Positions 1-6,094 of a stretch of 7,484 nt of DNA are shown here, piece by piece (the first letter of the stretch is position 1; every line of letters starts with the position of its first letter). This stretch comes from Chloroflexota bacterium (GTDB taxonomy: Bacteria > Chloroflexota > Anaerolineae > Anaerolineales > JACQED01): assembly GCA_016200785.1 (NCBI GenBank), contig JACQED010000116.1:1-7484 (forward strand), given 5' to 3'. Both the position numbers and the translations under genes were made by a program. The notes below the pieces were generated by a model. The model was not told where the DNA came from. It ran no database searches and worked only from the letters and a program-made list of their open reading frames with translations.

Positions 1-206
1 GTGCCCTCGACGACGACGGAGTGAAAATCAAGAGATTGGACGTTCGAGATTGGATCGTTGAGGGAGATGGGCGGCTCGGCCATTCGCAGGACGATCTCGG
101 CGTTGTGCGCGCGCCGTTCGCTCAAACGGCGCAACTGCCAAACGCCCAGGCCGACCATTCCCGCCGCCAAGATCGCGACGACGGCGGTTGCGAGAATTCG
201 GCGCAT
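1..206 (-). CDS. SURF1-family cytochrome oxidase assembly protein, N-terminal part; 3' end outside window
   Basis: Translating the minus strand from ATG 206-204 gives an open frame that runs off the window (68 codons visible). It begins MRRILATAVVAILAAGM, a short basic start and one membrane helix (about 4-22), followed by GLGVWQLRRL (19-28), which is the signature N-terminal GlGxWQlxR block of SURF1 proteins. The periplasmic start then shows RMAEPPISL (41-49) and DFHSVVVEG at the edge, corresponding to the family's aPP-x-L and 'rrVxvxGxy' region. SURF1 (Shy1 in yeast) helps heme insertion and assembly of heme-copper terminal oxidases, so an aerobic respiratory chain is implied. The start follows the M50-like stop by 8 bp with a GGGG just upstream. 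Identification rests on the N-terminal quarter only; the second C-terminal membrane helix is not in view. Confidence 0.8.
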   Translation of the reverse strand, partial: MRRILATAVVAILAAGMVGLGVWQLRRLSERRAHNAEIVLRMAEPPISLNDPISNVQSLDFHSVVVEG

Positions 207-214
207 TGCCCCGA

Positions 215-742
215 TTAGGTCTTCCCCCACCACCGCAACAACGTGCTGCCGTCGGTGAAGCCCAGCGGCGCGAACGCGCCGAGCGTGAATACTGAGAAGT
301 TGTCGGCAAACGCGAACAGAGAGAGGTTGCGGGCCAGACCGTTGAACGGGAACAGCAGTACGGCGATGATGCCGGTCGCGAGGCTGACCAGCAGGCTTAT
401 GAACGGCCCGCCAAGCGCGCGGCGCACGTGAACCCGCGCCGGCAATTCGCCCTCGTCTTCGGGGTAGATCGACGCCGACAACACCCCCCACATCCGAATG
501 CCTCTCATCGGATAGCCCGCGCGCCGCGCGGCCCGAGCGTGGCCGAGTTGATGAATGATCTCGCAGGCCCAGTGAATCAACAATGCGATCCAGCCGCCGA
601 CGATTGCTTCGCCGAGCGAGAGCTTCAGCCAGCCGGCCGCGATACCGCTCGAGATCGCCCACAGCCCGAGTGAGCCGACGAACGCCGATGGCACGGCGGT
701 GAGAGTCAACCCAAACAGGTTTCCGAGGCGGGTTTCATGCAT
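215..742 (-). CDS. M50-like integral membrane protein with HQLGH in place of HExxH
   Basis: A 175-residue protein with hydrophobic segments at about 10-38, 44-62, 112-133 and 140-160. The block EIIHQLGHARAARRAG (61-76) lies at the end of a membrane segment exactly where site-2 proteases (M50) carry HELGHA. The two zinc-ligand His (64 and 68) are kept, but the catalytic Glu is Gln65 (codon CAA, read directly). A C-terminal FTDGSTLL (162-169) matches the third-ligand region (NPxDG-like Asp, here Asp164) and GGPF (111-114) the conserved glycine region. Family knowledge: M50 enzymes cleave substrates within or next to the membrane. With Glu replaced, activity would be lost or altered, so it may be a pseudoprotease or a binding protein. 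The start is one base after the upstream stop (TGATATG), with no strong ribosome-binding site, suggesting coupling. It lies 8 bp before the SURF1-like gene. Confidence 0.72.
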   Translation of the reverse strand: MHETRLGNLFGLTLTAVPSAFVGSLGLWAISSGIAAGWLKLSLGEAIVGGWIALLIHWACEIIHQLGHARAARRAGYPMRGIRMWGVLSASIYPEDEGELPARVHVRRALGGPFISLLVSLATGIIAVLLFPFNGLARNLSLFAFADNFSVFTLGAFAPLGFTDGSTLLRWWGKT

Positions 743-743
743 A

Positions 744-1397
744 TCAGGTCACTCTGACATAGGGCACGACATACAACAGCACCAGCATGAAGTGGCTCAC
801 CGTGCCGCCGATGACGAACAGGTGCCAGAGTTCGTGAAAGCCGAACACGCCGGGGAGTAAATTGAGACGCTTCGTGCCGTAGATCACCGCCCCGACAGTG
901 AAGAACAACGCTTCGAGCAGGAGCCAGCTGAATGCAGTGAGCGGCAGCGTGCCGAACAGTTTTATCGTCGGGACTATGCCGAACCAGCCCATCAGCAGAT
1001 AGATGGCGACGTTGATCCAGCGATGAGTCTGGATCGTCGCGATCTTGAAGGTGATGCCGGCCAGCGCGATCGCCCAGATGCCGCCGAGCACGCCCGCGCG
1101 CCACGCGCCGGTCAGCAGGTTGAAGCACGGCGGCGTGAAGCTGCCGGCGATGAGCGCGAAGATGGCCGCGTGATCGAACTTGCGCAGAGCCGCGGTGCGC
1201 GCCTCCGAAGTCCTGATCAGATGATAGGCCGAACTCGCGGCGTACAGCGCGATCAGGCTGAGGCCATAAACGAGCAGTGAAAGTTGCTTGGCGAGATCGC
1301 CTTGAGCGATCAACCACAGCGCCACCGTACCTGCGATGGCGACGAACGTGGCCGCGAGGTGGGTGAGGCCGGCGACGGGGTCTTTGAGGCGGGTCAT
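744..1397 (-). CDS. Hemolysin III / PAQR family membrane protein (YqfA/TrhA-like)
   Basis: A 217-residue, highly hydrophobic protein with about seven predicted membrane helices (roughly 14-31, 40-60, 76-96, 102-120, 127-148, 153-173, 193-213). The hallmark HlyIII/PAQR residues are present: N-terminal DPVAGLTH (6-13), SSAYH with His59, FDHAAIF with Asp75, GSFTP (85-89), and GFHELWH (186-192) followed by His202. Ser, Asp and three His residues of this kind form a zinc site in the family, whose members are linked to hydrolase-like activity and membrane homeostasis. 'Hemolysin' is a historical name and no toxin role should be assumed. The start is well supported: DPVAGLTH sits a few residues in, as in relatives, and an AGAGGA ribosome-binding site lies 9 nt upstream. 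The ATG overlaps the restriction gene's TGA by 4 bp. It may be an ordinary chromosomal gene downstream of an inserted defence operon, or a recruited member of it. Confidence 0.92.
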   Translation of the reverse strand: MTRLKDPVAGLTHLAATFVAIAGTVALWLIAQGDLAKQLSLLVYGLSLIALYAASSAYHLIRTSEARTAALRKFDHAAIFALIAGSFTPPCFNLLTGAWRAGVLGGIWAIALAGITFKIATIQTHRWINVAIYLLMGWFGIVPTIKLFGTLPLTAFSWLLLEALFFTVGAVIYGTKRLNLLPGVFGFHELWHLFVIGGTVSHFMLVLLYVVPYVRVT

Positions 1398-4300
1398 TCG
1401 ACTAATTCCTCTGCCGAGGATTTGACTGCCGCCTCAACCTCTGCGATCCGACGAACGAGGCGGTAAATCCATTTTCCATATCGCCCATCTGCGTTGACGG
1501 CGGCGATCCAACGTTCCGCTGCCGCCCGCTTGACTTCGGCCAACTCGTCGTAGCCTTTGGTTTCGAGAATCAGCGTACCGACCTCGCGGCCTCGCCATTG
1601 CAATCGGGCTAGAAAATCGGGCACGTAGTCGTGCATCTGCCCGTTGTGCAAATAGGGAATGGCAAATCCGAGTCCGGTGTTCTTGGCAAAGGCAACGACG
1701 TTTTCGCCTTTGTCAATATAGAATGCCGCCGATTGTTCCCATTTCTGTGTGTCGGCCACAACGTAGTTGAGATGCGATTTATTGACCTCGCGTACCTCGC
1801 GGCTCGTCCAGAAATCCACTTCACGAGTCGAACCGGGGCCGCGACTGATTTCGTAGCGCGGGAGTTCGGGCACGGCTCCGCCCTCGTCATCGCCGCGAAC
1901 GGCCAGTGTCAGCCGCTCGATCAGCCAGCCGTAATAGGGCGAGAGAAACAAATCTTTGAGGTCGGCGCCGGGAGCGCGCTCGACTCGCGTGTCGAGGTAT
2001 TGTCGGACGATACCGCGCATTTGCGGGAAGAGGACGTGGGCCGGAATGTCGCACTGCCCACCCGCGATGGCGTCGCGCGCCAATCCCGTCGCCAGATCAA
2101 ATTCCAACTCCTGCACGCGCACTTTGGCGCGCCATTCGCGCAGGGTCACGTCGTCCACCCGGCCCGGGCCGGAGAGTGAGTGCCGACCCTTGTTGTTCAG
2201 CAGACCGGCCTTCATTTCAACTTCGGTCGGGATTTGGGTCGGGTCGAGCATGAGGGGTGGGACGGAATCCCAATTGACTATGACGCGGTTGCGAATGGCG
2301 GTGGTATAACCCTCGAGGCGCGGGAACACGATTTCAAATGCCTGCTTCTCTGGGATAGCGTGAACGTGATAGCGTTTGATTCGCGGGGTCGCCCCGCTCG
2401 GGGGTGTCTTGAACGGAACGATCTCGAACGGCACGCCGTAGATTCTGGCGATCTCTTCGGTGAACTTTCCCTCCGGGCCGAGGTCGTAGTTCGTGCGGCG
2501 CAAGCCCCGGCCCACGACTTGTTCGCAGAGCAATTGCGAGAGAAATGGGCGCAGGCCGACGATGTGGGTGACGGTGGTGCAATCCCAGCCTTCGGTAAGG
2601 AAGCCAACGCTGACGATACACCGCACGTCGCGCCCCGGCGGATGGAGTGGGCGTTTCAATTTTTCGGCCAATGCCTCAAAGTCTGGCGGATACTGCGGGC
2701 GACCTTGAGAGTCGGTCGGCCATGATGTCTTGCCCACTGTGTCGAGCGTGAAGCGCATCCAGCGATCTTCGTCGCTTTTGCTCCCCTCGGTATCGGTTTC
2801 GTGGATGACTTTGGTATCCACCCGGATGGTGTTGATCTGGCCGTCGTGGTTGCGAAAGCCTGCGAGTTTGGGAGGCGCGATGCCGGGTGGTTGTTTTCCG
2901 TCGGCTAACCATTCGAAGATCACTTTGGCCAATTTAGTGGTCTTGCAGACGATGATAAAGACCGGCGGGGTCGGGTGTAGTTCCGGCTCTTTCTGCCATT
3001 CCTCGAACGTTTTTTCCCACAGCCCGCCCAACTGAGAGATCGGCGTGTGCGCCCATTTGAGCACCGCTTCGGGTTTGGGATCGGCCCGGCTACCGCCGCG
3101 TTCCGCCGGAGTGAGCCGGCCCGGCTCCATGATCCAGCGCCAGACGTTGAAGTAAGCCGGTATCTCCGCGCCGGTGCTATCGCGGACAGCCAGTTGGGGA
3201 ATCTTGACCATGCCGGCTTCGATCGCGTCCTGCAAGCCGAAGTCGCTCACCACCCACGGGAACGGGCGGTTGGCTTCCTGCCCCACGCGGTTGAGATAGT
3301 AAGGCGTGGCTGAGAGGTCCACACAGATATTGATGCCGCGCAAGCGGTGAATCTTGTCTAGCCCGTCAATCCAGACGGTGGCCTCCTTGACCTGCTCCTC
3401 GGCTTCTTCCGCCTCGCCGTAAATCTCGTCTTCGTATTCGTCCGGCTCATCTTGCCGGATACGATAGGCGTGATGGGCCTCGTCATTCATCACGAGAATG
3501 TTTTTCTTGCCGCCTACTTCGCGCCCCAGCACCCGCTGAACCAGCGCAGTATCAGATTCGAGATAGTGAATCTCTTTTACTTCCTGCCTGCGCCCGTCAA
3601 CCACGCGCTTCACCGTGACTTCGACCGGCACGCCGCGCTTGACGACGCGCCCGGAATCGCCGCCGGCCGTGTTGACTTCGTGCGGCTCGAAGACGTGCCA
3701 GTTGGTGACGATCACCCGGCCTTGAGTGAGCAGAGTCATCAGGTGCGGCGGCACGAGATCGCGGGTGAGATACAGGCTGGCCTCGCCGCGCAGCGGATCG
3801 AGTTCTTGCAGGCGGTTGCGGATGGTGAGGTTGGGGCAGACGACGAGGACGACGTCGGAAAAGCGCGCGTCGCCCCGGGCGCTGAGTTTATTGAGGATGC
3901 TCCAGGCCGCCAGCATTCCCATCACCGTCGTCTTGCCGCTCCCGGTCGCCATCTTGCAAGCGTAGCGGTTGAAGGCGTTTTTCTCGCCGCGCCCGATGTC
4001 GTCGCGCGGAATCGAGATGCCCTGCAGGAAATCGGCGCGGGCCTCGGTGAGGAAAATGATCGTTTCGGCGGCTTCGCGCTGGGCGAAGAAGAGCGGTTGC
4101 TTGCGGCCCTCGCGCGCCCACCAGTTCAGCAGTTCGAGCGTTGCCCGGCTTGCGCCCGGATATCCGGCCTCGCGCCAGTCTTTCACCTTTTGCCGGATGA
4201 GCGTGACGAGTTTAAGTTCGATGGCGATGCCGGCTTCGCTCTCGCGCCCGCGCGGATCGCGGCTCGTGCCGTAGTTCGGCGGGCGGTAGTAGTAAAGAGG

Positions 4301-4414
4301 CAAGCGGCGAACCGGGCGCAGTTCGGGCGGCTCGCCCTCGACGATGTGCCAATACTGCTGTGGCTCATCGAACGGACGGTTGATGATCGGGTCAGGAACT
4401 TCGTAGCCGCTCAT
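1394..4414 (-). CDS. BPTD_3080-family (type III-like) restriction endonuclease: DEAH helicase with C-terminal PD-(D/E)XK nuclease
   Basis: A complete protein of 1006 residues, the usual size for this family, which I recognise from long conserved blocks (MSGYEVPDPI at the start, IRVDTKVIHETDT, LNYVVADTQKWEQSAA). Superfamily 2 helicase motifs appear in order: Walker A ATGSGKTT (156-163), motif II DEAH (311-314), motif III SAT (368-370), motif V region VGFLTEGWD (603-611) and motif VI VVGRGLRRT (633-641). A strongly acidic stretch (about 322-345) lies between motifs II and III. The C-terminal nuclease shows VPDF (Asp933) and LILETKG (Glu951, Lys953), matching the PD-x(n)-ExK catalytic core, with an upstream Glu893. 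Family knowledge: such subunits use ATP to translocate on or inspect unmethylated DNA and cleave it. The partner methyltransferase is two genes upstream. Both ends overlap neighbours by ATGA (ATPase gene at 4411-4414, PAQR gene at 1394-1397), implying tight translational coupling. All key catalytic residues appear intact. Confidence 0.93.
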   Translation of the reverse strand: MSGYEVPDPIINRPFDEPQQYWHIVEGEPPELRPVRRLPLYYYRPPNYGTSRDPRGRESEAGIAIELKLVTLIRQKVKDWREAGYPGASRATLELLNWWAREGRKQPLFFAQREAAETIIFLTEARADFLQGISIPRDDIGRGEKNAFNRYACKMATGSGKTTVMGMLAAWSILNKLSARGDARFSDVVLVVCPNLTIRNRLQELDPLRGEASLYLTRDLVPPHLMTLLTQGRVIVTNWHVFEPHEVNTAGGDSGRVVKRGVPVEVTVKRVVDGRRQEVKEIHYLESDTALVQRVLGREVGGKKNILVMNDEAHHAYRIRQDEPDEYEDEIYGEAEEAEEQVKEATVWIDGLDKIHRLRGINICVDLSATPYYLNRVGQEANRPFPWVVSDFGLQDAIEAGMVKIPQLAVRDSTGAEIPAYFNVWRWIMEPGRLTPAERGGSRADPKPEAVLKWAHTPISQLGGLWEKTFEEWQKEPELHPTPPVFIIVCKTTKLAKVIFEWLADGKQPPGIAPPKLAGFRNHDGQINTIRVDTKVIHETDTEGSKSDEDRWMRFTLDTVGKTSWPTDSQGRPQYPPDFEALAEKLKRPLHPPGRDVRCIVSVGFLTEGWDCTTVTHIVGLRPFLSQLLCEQVVGRGLRRTNYDLGPEGKFTEEIARIYGVPFEIVPFKTPPSGATPRIKRYHVHAIPEKQAFEIVFPRLEGYTTAIRNRVIVNWDSVPPLMLDPTQIPTEVEMKAGLLNNKGRHSLSGPGRVDDVTLREWRAKVRVQELEFDLATGLARDAIAGGQCDIPAHVLFPQMRGIVRQYLDTRVERAPGADLKDLFLSPYYGWLIERLTLAVRGDDEGGAVPELPRYEISRGPGSTREVDFWTSREVREVNKSHLNYVVADTQKWEQSAAFYIDKGENVVAFAKNTGLGFAIPYLHNGQMHDYVPDFLARLQWRGREVGTLILETKGYDELAEVKRAAAERWIAAVNADGRYGKWIYRLVRRIAEVEAAVKSSAEELVE
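1407..1412 (-). promoter_or_regulatory. Ribosome-binding site for the PAQR/HlyIII gene, inside the restriction gene
   Basis: On the minus strand AGAGGA lies 9 nt before the ATG at 1397-1395, within the last codons of the restriction subunit. It gives the membrane protein its own good initiation signal in addition to coupling through the ATGA overlap. Confidence 0.6.
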
Positions 4415-6054
4415 AGTCCGAGGGCCTTCGCAATCAGATCGAGTTTTTCGGGCACTTCGGGAGGCAGTTCTTCGGGCTTTTGAACAGCGGCGATTTCGTA
4501 GAAGTCCGATTTCTCGAAGGCGTGGATTCCGGCGGCCTGCAAAAAGCCCGGTAGTATGGTCTTGCTCGCCCTTGCGCTCCGAAGTAGCTCGGTTTCTGTC
4601 AAAGGATCGTTGATGAATGGCGTGCCCATTTGCTTTTCCACGTACTCAAGCCCGGCCGTGATTGCCGGGGCTGAGATTTCACCCGGCCCGATCGTCCTTT
4701 CGAGGAAGCGGGTCAGCGTTTTGGGATGTATCAGATAGCTTTCGATCTCGCGGCGATTCCACTTTATCCGGTGAAGTTTGCCGCGCTCTCCGAGTTCATC
4801 CGGCTCGGAAGGGTTGATTCGCGTGTCGCCATCCACCAGCAGAACGCCGCGCATATCCGGCTTTGCGGCCAGTAGCGCGTTGAAGTGTTGCTTGGCTTCT
4901 TCGGATTCGCCGCCGCCGTTTGGATGCCAGAATAAGTCGGCGCGAAGAAACTTTGAGTCGAGCGGGTGATTGAGGATGCGAGCCCATTCGCGGAGAATGT
5001 CCAGATCGGTCGAGCCTTCCACGTATAAAATGCCCGGCGCTTGATCGGCCAGCATGAGATCGGTCGAGTCGAGCAGAGCCAACGCTTCCACCAGCCGCTT
5101 GCGATCGAGCGTCTCGGCCAGAATGTGTGGCTTGCCATAGAAGGTGATGACACGCTCGGGAGATGTTGCGCCGATGATGATTTCGGAGTGCGTGGCGATG
5201 ATCAGTTGCGACCTCTGTTCCAGCGCGACTCGCTTGAGCGTGTCGTAGATGCGCGCCTGAAGGATGATGTGCAGGTGCGCGTCCGGCTCATCGAGCAAGA
5301 GAATAGATGCCGGGCGGGCATAGAAGAACGCCAACAGCATGAGCACTTGATGGAAACCGCTGCCCGCGCTGGCGATGTCGTAACGTTTGGCGCTACCCGG
5401 CATAGTGTACTCGGCCAGAATATTGGCGAGACTGTCATCCGGCGCTTGCAGGCGATACCCGAACAGTCCTTCGATGGCTGCATACAAGTCTTTCCACCGA
5501 TCGCCTCTGGCGACTTCCACCAAAAGGTTGCGCAGGATGTCGCCCGGCTTGCCTTGTCCGATGAGTTGATCCTGCTTGGGGCGCTGATAAACCGGCTCGT
5601 CTGTACCGAGGCCGGAGAACGGAGGTACGTGAATGATGTCGAGTTGCGCTTTCTCCAATGTCTCGTAAGTAGTCTCGGCATGGGGACGGGCGTAAATCTG
5701 CACGGTGCTGTCGTATTCCAACGCCATCGTCAATTTCCAGCCAGAAGCATGCTCCAAGCCGATTTCAATGCTGCCTCGCGTGATCTCGCGCCCGGCCCAC
5801 AGCAGGCTGAACTCGCGCAGAGGCACGGCTGTGAAGGACTCGCGTGTGACTGGCGCGCGGGCATAGGCACTTCCGTGTCGGGACAGGTCACCGTTCTCGC
5901 GCCACTTCCGCAGAGCGAGATTCCACACCGCGATCGCCTGCAGCAGGGTCGTCTTGCCGGTGTTGTTTGGCCCCGCCAGCACGACATTGCCCGGCAGGTC
6001 GAAAGTCTCGTCAGCGAATCGCTTGAAACGCTTCAGCGTGACTCGTTTGATCAT
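4411..6054 (-). CDS. ATP-binding protein: SMC/RecF-like ABC ATPase fused to TOPRIM/DUF4435-like nuclease domain
   Basis: A 547-residue protein starting at ATG 6054, chosen for the typical N-terminus MIKRVTLKRFKRF and a GAGGGG ribosome-binding site 7 nt upstream. Walker A is GPNNTGKTT (28-36), an ABC signature-like SAGSGFHQ lies at 229-236, Walker B is ILLLDEPDAHLH (251-262), and the switch His is in IIATHSE (H289). The C-terminal half carries a TOPRIM-like set: ILYVEGSTD (Glu346), GVLLVDGD (Asp408 and Asp410), and REIESYLI (435-442, Glu438), which resembles the 'EIEnYL' element of DUF4435. This places it among OLD/Gabija GajA/PARIS-type ATPase-nucleases: ATP-controlled sensors or endonucleases that act on DNA or RNA during phage infection. 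Which of these it matches best cannot be settled by eye. The stop overlaps the next start (ATGA), so it is probably translated in step with the restriction subunit. It may be a third active component, a regulator, or a second defence gene nested in the operon. Confidence 0.85.
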   Translation of the reverse strand: MIKRVTLKRFKRFADETFDLPGNVVLAGPNNTGKTTLLQAIAVWNLALRKWRENGDLSRHGSAYARAPVTRESFTAVPLREFSLLWAGREITRGSIEIGLEHASGWKLTMALEYDSTVQIYARPHAETTYETLEKAQLDIIHVPPFSGLGTDEPVYQRPKQDQLIGQGKPGDILRNLLVEVARGDRWKDLYAAIEGLFGYRLQAPDDSLANILAEYTMPGSAKRYDIASAGSGFHQVLMLLAFFYARPASILLLDEPDAHLHIILQARIYDTLKRVALEQRSQLIIATHSEIIIGATSPERVITFYGKPHILAETLDRKRLVEALALLDSTDLMLADQAPGILYVEGSTDLDILREWARILNHPLDSKFLRADLFWHPNGGGESEEAKQHFNALLAAKPDMRGVLLVDGDTRINPSEPDELGERGKLHRIKWNRREIESYLIHPKTLTRFLERTIGPGEISAPAITAGLEYVEKQMGTPFINDPLTETELLRSARASKTILPGFLQAAGIHAFEKSDFYEIAAVQKPEELPPEVPEKLDLIAKALGL

Positions 6055-6061
6055 TCCGATT

Positions 6062-6067
6062 CCCCTC
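6062..6067 (-). promoter_or_regulatory. Ribosome-binding site for the ATPase-TOPRIM gene
   Basis: GAGGGG on the minus strand, 7 nt before the ATG at 6054. It supports the chosen start. It directly abuts, and by one base overlaps, a tandem heptamer tract that fills most of the gap after the methyltransferase stop. Confidence 0.65.
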
Positions 6068-6094
6068 TGACTTCCGACTTCTCACCTCTCATTT
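6067..6094. repeat. Degenerate tandem heptamer tract at the methyltransferase/ATPase junction
   Basis: Four consecutive 7-base units on the plus strand: CTGACTT, CCGACTT, CTCACCT, CTCATTT, with weaker continuation to about 6108. The tract includes the methyltransferase stop (6091-6089) and occupies most of the 34-bp gap up to the ribosome-binding site of the next gene. It resembles the short heptanucleotide repeats (STRR-like) known from cyanobacteria. Similar repeats in Chloroflexota are from memory. Confidence 0.65.

Noticed and set aside
28..309. 93-codon minus-strand frame across the M50-like end and the SURF1-like start
   Set aside because: Arg-rich shadow. The frame beginning at 206 gives a membrane anchor and the SURF1 GLGVWQLRR block instead.
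706..1317. 203-codon minus-strand frame overlapping the PAQR gene in another frame
   Set aside because: Arg/His-rich translation without hydrophobic or domain pattern; the overlapping frame has all the HlyIII hallmarks.
3452..4483. 343-codon plus-strand open frame opposite the restriction gene
   Set aside because: Mirror of strongly conserved helicase coding sequence, with composition typical of an antisense shadow and no family match.
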